A DNA stretch of 64,000 nucleotides from Isosphaera pallida ATCC 43644 (GCF_000186345.1 NC_014962.1:4368450-4432449), one strand, 5' to 3'; positions 1-8,547 are shown, counted from the first letter of the stretch. The notes: a model not told the origin generated them from the letters alone. Made by a program: numbers and translations.

Positions 1-560
1 ACGGCGTCGATGACCACCATCGCGGGAACTTCGCCGCCGGAGAGGACGTAGTCGCCGATCGAAACCAGCTTAGGTTGCAGCAACTCTATGATCCGCTCGT
101 CGAAGCCTTCGTAGCGTCCACACAGCAGGATCAAGCGGGGCTGAGTCGCTAGGCGACGCACCCACTCCTGGTCGAGCCGACGCCCCGAGGGGGTCATCGC
201 CAACACAAGTCCGGGAGGGGCGGTCAAGGCTTGAACTGCTTCCACGGCCTCGACGACCGGCGGAGCCATCAAAACCATCCCAGGGCCGCCGCCGAAGGGG
301 CGGTCGTCCACTTGATGATGCTTATTCGAGGCCCAGGTCCGCAGATCATGACGATGAACCGCGATCAAATTGCGCTCCAACGCCCGCTTGAGGATACTTT
401 CAGAGAGAAACCCCTCGAAAAGGTTAGGAAACAGGGTCAGCACATCAAACCGGATCAACGGACGAGAGGCGACGGTTGACGAGTCCTCCACGGACGACGC
501 TGGTGGGACGGCATCGGACCCGGATTTCACCTCGTGGTTTGGCGTTGACACCGCAGGCAT
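1..560 (-). CDS. trmD: tRNA (guanine-N1)-methyltransferase TrmD, partial (3' end outside window)
   Basis: TrmD methylates G37 of tRNAs that read CNN codons, using S-adenosylmethionine, and prevents +1 frameshifting. Read on the minus strand, the conserved N-terminus RFDVLTLFPNLFEGFLSESI, the segment DDRPFGGGPGMV and the SAM-knot signatures LLCGRYEGFDER and SIGDYVLSGGE are all present. The frame is open to the window edge, so the C-terminal domain is missing here. The ATG at 560 gives about 35 extra residues before the conserved start; in-frame GTG or TTG codons nearer the core are possible starts, so the N-terminus is uncertain. It lies 188 bases downstream of rpsP on the same strand. In many bacteria rimM sits between these two genes; no rimM is seen here. 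Confidence 0.93.
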   Translation of the reverse strand, partial: MPAVSTPNHEVKSGSDAVPPASSVEDSSTVASRPLIRFDVLTLFPNLFEGFLSESILKRALERNLIAVHRHDLRTWASNKHHQVDDRPFGGGPGMVLMAPPVVEAVEAVQALTAPPGLVLAMTPSGRRLDQEWVRRLATQPRLILLCGRYEGFDERIIELLQPKLVSIGDYVLSGGEVPAMVVIDA

Positions 561-748
561 CCTCCCCAACCACCCAATCCGACCTCCTCTCGTGACGGCC
601 TGTTCGAGTCGATCCCGCTCGACCAAGGCCAACGCGAATCCCGCATGGTCAAGCCACGCACGGAATGTACCAGCCGAGGAGAGGGAAGGTGGGCGGGACG
701 CAACGCCGCGCCCATCCGATCCCGGAGGCGCGACGACGAGCCGTCACG

Positions 749-1135
749 TCAACTTGAGGTCGTGGGGGTCGCCGACGCCACCACGGGGGTACTGCCAGCA
801 ACCGCCGCGCGAGCGTCCGGCGACGCGCCGCCGAAGGGCAAGGCGGCAATCTGTTCGGGGGTCAACTCAATCGGTTCCCCGGGAGCCGGTTTGGTCACCC
901 CGTACTTTTTGAGCAGCACCGCCACCTTTTCGGTCGGCTGCGCGCCGACTGACAGCCAGTAACGCACGCGGTTGACGTGCAACACCGTGCGGGCATCCTT
1001 GTTGCGTACCATTGGGTCGTAGTAGCCCAGCTCCTCGATCGCTCGTCCATCGCGGGGAGCCTTAGCGTCCATCGCGCAGATACGATAAAACGGTCGATGC
1101 AACCGACCCATCGACTTCATCCGAATCTTGACCAC
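749..1135 (-). CDS. rpsP: 30S ribosomal protein S16
   Basis: Small-subunit ribosomal protein S16, a 30S assembly protein. The 128-residue product begins VKIRMKSMGRLHRPFYRI and contains IEELGYYDPM and VNRVRYWLSVGAQPTEKV, the typical S16 core of about 85 residues. A low-complexity Ala/Pro/Thr/Ser tail of about 25 residues follows. The start is a GTG at 1135, with a GGAGGAG run about 12 bases upstream. It heads the minus-strand pair rpsP-trmD, part of the classical translation operon. Confidence 0.96.
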   Translation of the reverse strand: MVKIRMKSMGRLHRPFYRICAMDAKAPRDGRAIEELGYYDPMVRNKDARTVLHVNRVRYWLSVGAQPTEKVAVLLKKYGVTKPAPGEPIELTPEQIAALPFGGASPDARAAVAGSTPVVASATPTTSS

Positions 1136-1774
1136 GGCGGGTCGTCTCCTCCCGGCAACCTCTCGGTTCGGTTTCGATAGGGTTTTGGGGTTTCAATCAA
1201 TCACTTGGGGAACCACGCCGCACGCCACGAGAACCAAACAGGGGTCGCGGCAGTCTCGTCCCCCCAGACTCCGGCTTTGGCCTTCAGGTCGAGTTGTTGG
1301 TCCAACCCGCTTGACGTCAATCGGTGGGAAAAGGCGTGGAGCGCGCCAGAGGAACCGGACGCGATGCACTCCGGGTCCCTGGTTGACGGCAAAGCGCCAT
1401 TGTAGTCCATCAATCCGATCTTGTCAGGAGCATTCCTGTCAGCCCGCGCGGTTTTCCATGCGACGGCCACGCCGCAACCACGGGCGGAGCGAAACGCCAT
1501 GAGCGACGCGAGGTTGGGGGTTGGATTTTCCCTGGACTTGAACGTGACTTACCCAACCTGACTCGACCCAATCTGATCCGACCCAACTTGAACACACGCG
1601 GCCACGACGTCTTGTTCCCCGGCGTTCTCAAAACGCCACAAGCCGCGCTAAGTCCGCTGTCGTTCCCGGTGGCGTCCCCGCTCCCGAGGTTTGGCTCACC
1701 CGGTGGTTGACCCTCCGCGTCGCGGTCTCGACAATCAGCCGCCACCTTGTTTTTCGCTCCAGGATCGACCGCCC
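1136..1774. other. Gene-free divergent region between rpsP and deoA
   Basis: This 639-base stretch separates the minus-strand rpsP-trmD genes from the plus-strand deoA. It must hold the promoter of rpsP on the minus strand and that of deoA on the plus strand, but I see no convincing paired -35/-10 boxes. A degenerate series of short units resembling ACCCAAnCTGA lies at about 1549-1600. No convincing coding frame or RNA gene was seen. Confidence 0.5.
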
Positions 1775-3157
1775 ATGCTCCATTCATCGCCCACTTCCGC
1801 ACCCCAATACCGCGCGGTCGATCTCATCCGCCGCAAACGCGACGGTCAACCGCTTGAACCCGACGAAATCGCCTGGATGGTCCGCGCCCACGAAACCGGC
1901 GCGGCCACCGATTATCACTGGGCCGCCATGCTGATGGCGATCCTCTGGCGCGGGATGAACCCCACCGAAACCGCTGCCTTAACCCGCGCCATGATTGACT
2001 CGGGTTCGGTCCTGACCTGGGACGACCTCGACGCGCCGCCGATCGACAAGCACAGCACCGGCGGCGTGGGTGACAAGACCTCCTTGATTCTGGGACCGAT
2101 TGCGGCCGCCTGCGGCGTACCGGTGCCGATGGTCTCGGGACGCGGATTAGGACACACCGGCGGCACCCTCGACAAGCTCGAAGCGATCCCCGGGGTTCGC
2201 GTCGCTCTCTCGACCGAGGAGTTCCGCCGCCTGGTCCGGCGACATCGTTTGGCCCTGATCGGCCAGACCGACGAGATCGCCCCTGCCGACCGCTGGATGT
2301 ACGCCCTGCGCGACGCTACCGCCACCGTCGAGTCGATCCCGCTCATCACCGCCTCCATCCTCTCCAAGAAGTTCGCCGAGGGGATCGACGGCTTAGTGTT
2401 GGACGTGAAAACCGGTGACGGTGCATTCATGGCCACCTTGGAGGACTCCCGGGCGTTGGCCGAGTCGCTGATCGTCTCGGGACGTGCCCTGGGCAAGCGG
2501 GTCGTCGCCCTGGTAACCCGGATGGATCAACCGTTGGGCCGTCAGGTGGGCAACGCCCACGAGGTCGCCGAGGCGATCGCCTGCCTCAAGGGAGACGGCC
2601 CCAACGACCTGACCGATCTCTCGCTTGAACTGGCCGCCGAGATGATCTGTCTAGGAGGCGTCGAACCGAATCTCGACTCAGCCCGCCGCCGCGCCCAAGG
2701 CGCTTTAGAGGACGGCTCGGCCCTGGAGGTCTTTCGACGGGTCATCGCCGATCAAGGCGGCGATCCCCGAGTGATCGATCAACCCGAAGCAATCCTGCCT
2801 CGGCCGCGAGGCCACGTCCTCATCGCCGCTGACCCCTCGACGCTTCCCGCCACGGGTGGCTTCGTCGCAGCCATCGCCTGCCGTCGCCTGGCCCTGGCGA
2901 TCATGCGGTTGGGAGCCGGGCGCGCCTTGACCACCGATCGCATCGACCATGCGGTGGGTCTTGAACTCTTCAAAAAAGTGGGCGATCCCGTCGCCCCCGG
3001 CGAACCGTTGGCCCGACTCGACCACACCCTCGAACCAAACGATCCCCGGTTGGTTCACGCACACCGCGAACTAACCGCCTGCTGGAGCTTCGCGCCCCTC
3101 CCCATCCCCAACCCCCCTTCCTTGATCGTCACTCGACTGGCCAACCCCAACGAATGA
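1775..3157 (+). CDS. deoA: Thymidine / pyrimidine-nucleoside phosphorylase
   Basis: Cytosolic enzyme of nucleoside salvage that splits thymidine (or uridine) with phosphate into the base and (deoxy)ribose 1-phosphate. The 460-residue length matches the family (about 435-440) with a short extra N-terminus. It carries the phosphate-binding segment KHSTGGVGDKTSL and the family signature SGRGLGHTGGTLDKLE, then the pyrimidine-nucleoside phosphorylase C-terminal domain. The ATG at 1775 is preferred over the upstream ATG at 1691 because the added 28 residues are Pro-rich and unlike the family. It appears monocistronic. Thymidine versus broad pyrimidine specificity cannot be decided from the sequence alone. 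Confidence 0.95.
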   Translation: MLHSSPTSAPQYRAVDLIRRKRDGQPLEPDEIAWMVRAHETGAATDYHWAAMLMAILWRGMNPTETAALTRAMIDSGSVLTWDDLDAPPIDKHSTGGVGDKTSLILGPIAAACGVPVPMVSGRGLGHTGGTLDKLEAIPGVRVALSTEEFRRLVRRHRLALIGQTDEIAPADRWMYALRDATATVESIPLITASILSKKFAEGIDGLVLDVKTGDGAFMATLEDSRALAESLIVSGRALGKRVVALVTRMDQPLGRQVGNAHEVAEAIACLKGDGPNDLTDLSLELAAEMICLGGVEPNLDSARRRAQGALEDGSALEVFRRVIADQGGDPRVIDQPEAILPRPRGHVLIAADPSTLPATGGFVAAIACRRLALAIMRLGAGRALTTDRIDHAVGLELFKKVGDPVAPGEPLARLDHTLEPNDPRLVHAHRELTACWSFAPLPIPNPPSLIVTRLANPNE

Positions 3158-3393
3158 AAGCAGGAACCGGCTAGGCCGATCAAACGTCCGACCCGGCATC
3201 AACCCGGTTTCCAGAAAAAAACTCCCAGGACTCTCAGAAGATTGGAACGCGGGCGGCGAACAGCCTTGCGAGACGAAACCCGGCGCAAATAGCTCTCCTC
3301 TCAAACCCACTTGTCTGATCCGACTCCCAACCGGATCAACACGGGTTGGAGTGCACGAACATCGCTCGACCCATCCTTTGGAGACATCCCCTC

Positions 3394-3480
3394 ATGTGGT
3401 TTGGCGTGATGTTGATGACCATCATCGCGGTACTCTCAGCCGGGGCCGCGGTCGTTTTGTTGATCGGCTCTTGCCGGTAA
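3394..3480 (+). CDS. Possible 28-residue single-span membrane microprotein
   Basis: A very short frame encodes MWFGVMLMTIIAVLSAGAAV followed by VLLIGSCR and a stop. Almost the whole product is one hydrophobic helix ending in a Cys-Arg pair. GGAG lies at 3380-3383, ten bases before the ATG, better than many starts in this window. It sits 136 bases upstream of the SPFH protein on the same strand. Many SPFH proteins act with small membrane partners, so co-function is plausible but inferred. It could also be a leader peptide or a chance frame; its size allows no family assignment. Confidence 0.35.
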   Translation: MWFGVMLMTIIAVLSAGAAVVLLIGSCR

Positions 3481-3616
3481 AGGACAATCCCTCACTGCAA
3501 CGTCTTGGCACCGACTCGCCTCCCAACCACTTGAGGCAAATTGAAATCAAATCCAACCTTCCCCTTGTTTGGTTGGCCTCGCCTAGTCCCACTTCCCCCT
3601 CAAGGAACCGTTCCCC

Positions 3617-4555
3617 ATGCCATACCTTCTCACCGGGTTCGCCATCGCCGGCCTGATCATCCTGTTCGCAGGGGTGTTCACGGTCAGCCAACAAGAAGCC
3701 AAGATCATTCAACGCTTTGGCAAGTTTCACAAGGTCGCCATGCCCGGCCTCAACTTCAAGGTGCCAATAATCGACACCATCGCCGGTAAGGTCAATCTCC
3801 GCGTTCAACAACTTGACGTACCAGTGGAAACCAAGACCCACGACAACGTTTTCGTGCGCGTGACCGTCTCAGTACAATACGCCGTCGAACAAACCAAAAT
3901 TGATCAAGCATTTTACTCCCTCTCCGATGTGCATAGCCAAATGTCCGCCTATGTATTCGACGTGGTCCGCGCCCGCGTCCCAACCCTCAACCTCGACGAC
4001 ACCTTCGAGAAGAAAGACGACATCGCCGGCGCCATCAAAACCGAACTCACCGACGAGATGAACAACTTCGGCTTCCGCATCATCCGCACTCTGGTCACCG
4101 ACATCGACCCCGACCACAAGGTCAAGGAGGCGATGAACGAGATCAACGCCGCCCAACGCTTCCGGGTCGCCGCCACCGAGAAGGGCGAGGCCGAACGCAT
4201 CCTCAAAGTCAAGTTGGCGATGGCCGAGGCCGAAAGCAAAGCGCTCCAGGGCAAAGGCATCGCCGATCAACGCAAGGCGATCGTCGAAGGTCTCCGCGAG
4301 TCGGTCGACGAGTTCCAACGCTCCATCCCCGGCGCGACTCCCCAGGATGTCATGAACCTTGTGCTGATGACCCAGTACTTCGACACCCTCAAGGAAATTG
4401 GTGCCTCCTCCGCCACCAACACCATTCTGATTCCCCACTCCCCCGGCAACCTGACCGACCTCTCTGCCCAACTGCGCAACGCCATGATCGTCGCCGACCA
4501 GGTCGGCCACCCCCAACCCCACCAGGGACACGAACGATACCATCACCATGCCTGA
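3617..4555 (+). CDS. SPFH/Band 7 (stomatin/prohibitin-like) membrane protein
   Basis: Membrane-scaffold protein of the SPFH superfamily, which forms oligomeric membrane microdomains. The 312 residues show one N-terminal transmembrane helix (about 4-22), then the Band 7 domain starting at SQQEAKIIQRFGKFHKV and including MPGLNFKVPIIDTIAGKV. A helical segment rich in Ala, Glu and Lys follows (about 180-245), typical of the stomatin/flotillin coiled coil. The tail is His-rich. AAGGA lies ten bases before the ATG. No NfeD-type protease partner is adjacent; only the 28-residue frame upstream could be a partner. The precise cellular role is not visible. Confidence 0.9.
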   Translation: MPYLLTGFAIAGLIILFAGVFTVSQQEAKIIQRFGKFHKVAMPGLNFKVPIIDTIAGKVNLRVQQLDVPVETKTHDNVFVRVTVSVQYAVEQTKIDQAFYSLSDVHSQMSAYVFDVVRARVPTLNLDDTFEKKDDIAGAIKTELTDEMNNFGFRIIRTLVTDIDPDHKVKEAMNEINAAQRFRVAATEKGEAERILKVKLAMAEAESKALQGKGIADQRKAIVEGLRESVDEFQRSIPGATPQDVMNLVLMTQYFDTLKEIGASSATNTILIPHSPGNLTDLSAQLRNAMIVADQVGHPQPHQGHERYHHHA

Positions 4556-4993
4556 GGGTCGGTCCAAGTCGTCACATCAAACCAACCCCCTCCTCAAAAC
4601 CAAACACCATAGCCACCCCCGGCTTGCTCCAAACAGCGCGGGGGTGGCGATTGCCATTCTTCGATACGTCCAACTTCTCTCTTTTCCCCAAGATCGCGCC
4701 TTTTTGAAAGTCGATTTCGTTTTGGAAAAAACTGTTCCCAAAATTCGCAACATGCCGTAGGATAACTTACGTTGACGTCACGCGACGGCGGTTGCGTGAT
4801 CGCGGTGGAGTTGATCCTCGCGTGAACCAACGCGGGGTCGGCGACTCGATGGAGTTGTCGCGTTCGGAAGGGTTCCGATTCGCTCGACTTGCGAGATGAG
4901 ACCGTCAAGCGATGAGCGAACTCGTTCGAACGACCGCGAGCCGACTTCCCGAGGAAATCGGCTCGCCGTTGACGTTATCCGAAGGTGTTGGAG
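4556..4993. other. Gene-free stretch between the SPFH gene and tRNA-Met
   Basis: No credible coding frame. The stretch holds a locally AT-rich patch at about 4690-4760, unusual against the GC-rich background, and the hairpin at 4936-4966 listed separately. It lies downstream of both the plus-strand SPFH gene and the minus-strand tRNA-Met, so it is a convergent intergenic region. Confidence 0.5.
4936..4966 (-). terminator. Hairpin downstream of tRNA-Met
   Basis: A perfect 9-bp inverted repeat, GCGAGCCGA at 4936-4944 and TCGGCTCGC at 4958-4966, with a 13-base loop. It lies 28 bases past the 3' end of the minus-strand tRNA. There is no T-run after it, so this is a hairpin-type terminator or processing signal only by position. 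Confidence 0.4.
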
Positions 4994-5066
4994 TTGCGCC
5001 GGTAGGAATCGAACCTACGACCTCCAGGTTATGAGCCTGGCGAGCTAGCCGCTGCTCCACGGCGCA
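4994..5066 (-). tRNA. tRNA-Met (CAT), initiator type
   Basis: A 73-nt cloverleaf without encoded CCA. The acceptor stem is TGCGCCG/CGGCGCA with A73; the anticodon stem is CCAGG/CCTGG with loop CTCATAA (anticodon CAT); the T arm is GTAGG-TTCGATT-CCTAC. The D stem GAGC/GCTC gives the purine11:pyrimidine24 pair (A11:U24) that marks bacterial initiators, and the loop and variable region resemble E. coli tRNA-fMet. Two initiator hallmarks are altered. Position 1:72 is a U:A pair rather than the C:A mismatch, and the three anticodon-stem G:C pairs are A29:U41, G30:C40 and G31:C39. Initiator identity is therefore likely but not canonical. Confidence 0.9.
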
Positions 5067-5261
5067 CCAGCATTTTACCGCGGGCTCCTCGTGAAGAAAA
5101 GGGCCCCGACGTTTTTTTGCGAAGAGCCAGAGAGGGGTTGGGGAGGAAAGGCGGTTCGGCGGCGGAATTAGGCAAGGGTGGAACGGGAGAGGTCACAAGA
5201 CAACTCGTGATTTCCCCTAGGGTTAGGGCGAATTTCCTCTCGGTGGAGTCGAGGTCGGGCG

Positions 5262-6590
5262 ATGATGGGAATGAGCAACGTTCAAGACGCGGGGGTGGCG
5301 AATCTGGTTGGATGGGGTCCGTTCCTTAGGGGCGGAGTCCGAGGGGGGGGGCGGCGAGTCTGTCTCGACACCTCGGCGCGACCAAGAAGGGTCGCGGCCT
5401 CGCGCTGGGAGTCGGCGGGACGAATCCCCGAGTCGGGTCCGTGGTGGATGGCGACGGCGGGGGAGGTTCAAGCAAGGAGTGGGAGCGACGTGGAATCCCC
5501 ATCATCGAGAGGCCGTTCCAACGGCGATCAACCATCCAACCCCGTTTTCCAACCGGTGCCCGCCGAAACGTGGACGGACCGGCCCGTTGGTGGCTCCAAA
5601 GCACAAGCCAGAGGAAGCAGGAAGCGCGAACCGAACGGACGGCGAACGCCGCCCGGCGCGCGGGACTCGTCTCCCAAGCCGACGCTTCATCCTCTGATCG
5701 TCGAGTTCGTGACCAGCTTGGAGCGTAACCGCGAGGTCTCCGAACACACCTTGCGGGCGTATCAAGAAGACTTGGGACTTTTCAGCCGGTACCTGGCTGA
5801 AAGTCAACCGGGCTGCGCCTCGTCCGATCGGGAGCCGATCGACCCCCGGTTGGCCGACGCCCGGCGTCTGCGGGGTTATTCCTCATGGCTGAGCCGTCAG
5901 GGGTACGCGCCCGGCACGATCGCCCGCCGTCTGGCCAGTTTGCGGACCTTCTACCGCCATCTGCGCAAACACGGTCATCTCGAAGGCGACCCCACCGCCG
6001 CGATGCGTAACCCCAAACCCGCCCGGCGTCTGCCCCGCCCCCTGCGCCTCGACCAAATCGAACGACTGCTGGAGGCAGTTCCAACCGACCAAAGCCTGGG
6101 CGTCCGCGACCGCGCGATTTTGGAGCTCCTTTACGGAGGCGGGTTGCGGGTGGGAGAACTCGTGGCGCTTGACCTGGAGGATCTCGATTTGGAGCGGAAC
6201 GTCGTGCGCGTCCGAGGCAAGGGCCGACGCGAGCGTTTGACTCCCATCGGAAAACAAGCGGCCGAGTGGGTCCGGCGGTGGTTGACTCATCGCCGTCCCG
6301 ACCACGGCGGCGAACACGCTCTCTTCCTCAACCGCTATGGCCGTCGCCTGACCGCGCGGAGCGTCGATCGCCTCTTCGAGACCCACGCGCGGGGTCTGGG
6401 TCTGGACGCCGACGCCACCCCCCATTCATTGAGACACAGTTTCGCCACCCACCTGCTGGACCGGGGAGCCGACCTCCGAAGCGTTCAAGAGTTGTTAGGG
6501 CACCGTCGTCTGACTACCACTCAGATTTACACCCAAGTGACCCGCGAACGCCTGCTGGAGACGTACCGCAAAGCCCACCCCAGAGCCTGA
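5262..6590 (+). CDS. xerC: Tyrosine recombinase, XerC/XerD type
   Basis: Site-specific recombinase that resolves chromosome dimers at dif. The N-terminal SAM-like domain begins near residue 145 (LHPLIVEFVTSLERNREVSE) and the catalytic domain follows. The catalytic residues are visible: Arg in GGGLRVGELVAL, Lys in VRGKGRRERL, HxxR in PHSLRHSFATHLLDRGADLR, His in LLGHRRLTTTQIYTQV and the nucleophile Tyr in QIYTQV. The ending YRKAHPRA is XerC-like. The frame opens with about 140 low-complexity, basic residues that do not belong to the family (usual length about 300). The ATG at 5262 is therefore uncertain, and a start at 5448 or a non-ATG codon nearer the core is possible. It appears monocistronic. 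Confidence 0.9.
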   Translation: MMGMSNVQDAGVANLVGWGPFLRGGVRGGGRRVCLDTSARPRRVAASRWESAGRIPESGPWWMATAGEVQARSGSDVESPSSRGRSNGDQPSNPVFQPVPAETWTDRPVGGSKAQARGSRKREPNGRRTPPGARDSSPKPTLHPLIVEFVTSLERNREVSEHTLRAYQEDLGLFSRYLAESQPGCASSDREPIDPRLADARRLRGYSSWLSRQGYAPGTIARRLASLRTFYRHLRKHGHLEGDPTAAMRNPKPARRLPRPLRLDQIERLLEAVPTDQSLGVRDRAILELLYGGGLRVGELVALDLEDLDLERNVVRVRGKGRRERLTPIGKQAAEWVRRWLTHRRPDHGGEHALFLNRYGRRLTARSVDRLFETHARGLGLDADATPHSLRHSFATHLLDRGADLRSVQELLGHRRLTTTQIYTQVTRERLLETYRKAHPRA

Positions 6591-6913
6591 ACACCCTCTC
6601 CAAACCCAAACCACCAACACCGATCGTTCGGCTTGAGACTCGAAGGCGAGAGAGATCCCCCCTTCCCTCGACTCGTCTTGACTTGCAACGCCTCGCTCCG
6701 CCACGCCACCCGCGACCACCACGGGCCACCGTGGAATCGTTTCACCCCGAACCATGACGATCGGGACTACTCCCCTCGCGCGCTGAATGTCGAATCTCGA
6801 ACCGCTCTCGGCCGCGGGAGTCCCCCTCCGCCCGATCTCCAACCGTCCCGATTGAGATCGACCCGTCGTCGTTCCCAATCGTATCGACTCTGATCTGAGG
6901 AGAGTGACGCTCG
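6591..6913. other. Gene-free leader region before the AAA+ regulator
   Basis: A 323-base intergenic stretch with no supported gene. A good ribosome binding site (GAGGAGAG) lies at its end, ahead of the ATG at 6914. No clear promoter pair or terminator was recognised. Confidence 0.45.
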
Positions 6914-8500
6914 ATGAACCAGGCACGTCTCTTGGTGGTTCACACCGACCAACATCGTTTCGACCTGCTGGAGTCGATGCTGCAATCGCTGGGGCATCGG
7001 ATCGACTCGGCGGAGAACGACCGGGCGGCTGTCAAGATCCTGGAGAAGATGACGCCCGACTTAATCCTCGCCGGAGCCGACCCGACCGACCCTGAGGCGC
7101 TGGAACTGCTGGCGTATGTGAGGCGAAAATACGCCCGCGTCCCCATCCTCATGGTGTTTACTGATGAGCATCGCGATCGCATGAGCGAAGCGCGACGCAT
7201 GGGAGCGGCCGGAACCTTGCGTTACCCGTGCCCGGCCCACGATCTACGAGCCGCAGTGCTTCAAGCCCTGCCGCCCCACTATTGCTCAACCGCCCCGACG
7301 TCTGGGTTGAACGGGACCGCCGCGGTGATCAACCCCGTCGGCGCGCACGCCTTCGATCCCAAAGCGACCACCCGCAGCGCGCCGTCTTCGCTTGCGTCTC
7401 AGCCCTTCTGGAACGGGCGGATTAGCAACCTCCCCGGCCCCATGACCAACCCGTTGAACAGCATCCATTTTGTGGGTGACGATCTTCGCATCCGTCAAGC
7501 GCTTGATTTAGTTCATTCAAGCGCGACAGCTCGGTTGCCCATGTTGATTGTGGGCGAAACCGGCGTGGGCAAGAGCCTTCTGGCGCGACTGGCGCACCAG
7601 ATCAGCCCAAGACGTGAAGGGGTTTTTCTGGAAATCCCGACTCCGCCCCACGACGACCGCTTAGAACACTCGGTTTTCGGCGACGCCGATCCCAACGACT
7701 CCGCCCCCGCGCCCGATTCGGACCTCGACCCACTTCCTCCCCCAACCACCGCGCTTGGTCGTCTCATGCGGGTCCAGCGGGGCACCCTGGTCATCGACGA
7801 GCTGGCCAACCTCACCGCGTCGTTTCAAAGCCGTTTGTTGCGATTCCTCGACGAGGGATGCCTAGCCCGCGGGCGGTCCGACGGGTCGTCGTCCCGAGCT
7901 GGCGTGGACCTTCGCTTGATCGTGACCACCCGCCACGATCCCGAACGGTTGCGCGACGAGGGATGGCTGCGACCCGACCTGTTCTATCGCCTGGCCCCTC
8001 TGAGAATCGACCTGCCTCCGCTGCGGGAGCGTCTGGGCGACTTGGAACGGCTGGCCGAGTTCTTCCGCGAACTGGCCTGCCTCGAACAGAGCAAGCCCGT
8101 TCTCGGCTTCACCTCCGAAGCCCTTGAACACCTTCGCGGACACTCTTGGCCCGGCAACCTCGCCGAACTCAAAAGCGTCGTCGAGCGCGGCGTGATCCTG
8201 GCGCGGGGACACCGGCTTGGTCCTCAGCAACTCGTCTGGTCTAGTTCGCTCCACCACGCCGCGGTTGGATCCCCCCCCCATGTCAACGCCGCTCAACCAG
8301 CATCAACCCAGGCAATCATCCCCCTCAAGGAAGCTCTCGAGGAACCTGAAAAAAGGATCATCCTCCAAGCCTTGCAACGCCTCAACTGGAACCGACAAGA
8401 AACCGCCCGACGTCTCGACATCAATCGAACCACGCTTTATAAGAAGATGAAAAAGTACGGACTCTATGACGAATCCCACGCCCAGACCCTGGTTCCGTGA
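6914..8500 (+). CDS. Degenerate sigma-54-activator-like AAA+ regulator with pseudo-receiver
   Basis: NtrC-family architecture over 528 residues: receiver-like domain (1-120), AAA+ domain (about 180-430) and Fis-type helix-turn-helix (about 470-520, ending in RRLDINRTTLYKKMKKYGLY). Walker A is GETGVGKS, Walker B is GTLVIDELAN, and the DLFYRLAPLRIDLPPLRER segment is intact. The receiver lacks the phospho-acceptor: the usual DLxLLD is DLILAG, the N-terminal acidic pair reads VVHTDQ, and the late Lys-Pro is lost (LRYPCP). The GAFTGA loop that contacts sigma-54 is absent; in its place lies an Asp/Pro/Ser-rich stretch before GTLVIDE. It is thus probably a DNA-binding ATPase regulator not driven by ordinary phosphorylation and perhaps not acting through sigma-54. 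It stands alone, with no kinase nearby. Confidence 0.85.
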   Translation: MNQARLLVVHTDQHRFDLLESMLQSLGHRIDSAENDRAAVKILEKMTPDLILAGADPTDPEALELLAYVRRKYARVPILMVFTDEHRDRMSEARRMGAAGTLRYPCPAHDLRAAVLQALPPHYCSTAPTSGLNGTAAVINPVGAHAFDPKATTRSAPSSLASQPFWNGRISNLPGPMTNPLNSIHFVGDDLRIRQALDLVHSSATARLPMLIVGETGVGKSLLARLAHQISPRREGVFLEIPTPPHDDRLEHSVFGDADPNDSAPAPDSDLDPLPPPTTALGRLMRVQRGTLVIDELANLTASFQSRLLRFLDEGCLARGRSDGSSSRAGVDLRLIVTTRHDPERLRDEGWLRPDLFYRLAPLRIDLPPLRERLGDLERLAEFFRELACLEQSKPVLGFTSEALEHLRGHSWPGNLAELKSVVERGVILARGHRLGPQQLVWSSSLHHAAVGSPPHVNAAQPASTQAIIPLKEALEEPEKRIILQALQRLNWNRQETARRLDINRTTLYKKMKKYGLYDESHAQTLVP

Positions 8501-8513
8501 TCAAAACATCGTC

Positions 8514-8547
8514 GAGTCGGACGGGCCTCCCTGATCCCGTCCGACTC
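8514..8547. terminator. Bidirectional hairpin terminator between convergent genes
   Basis: A perfect 12-bp inverted repeat, GAGTCGGACGGG at 8514-8525 and CCCGTCCGACTC at 8536-8547, with a 10-base loop. It starts 13 bases after the stop of the AAA+ regulator and faces the end of the minus-strand M16 peptidase gene. Strong stem and convergent position; no T-run. Confidence 0.7.

Noticed and set aside
370-962. Plus-strand frames across the trmD/rpsP region
   Set aside because: They are antisense to or between the clear minus-strand trmD and rpsP genes and show no family features.
5072-5077. TAAAAT on the minus strand as a -10 box for tRNA-Met
   Set aside because: It ends only six bases from the tRNA 5' end and has no matching -35 box, so it was left out.
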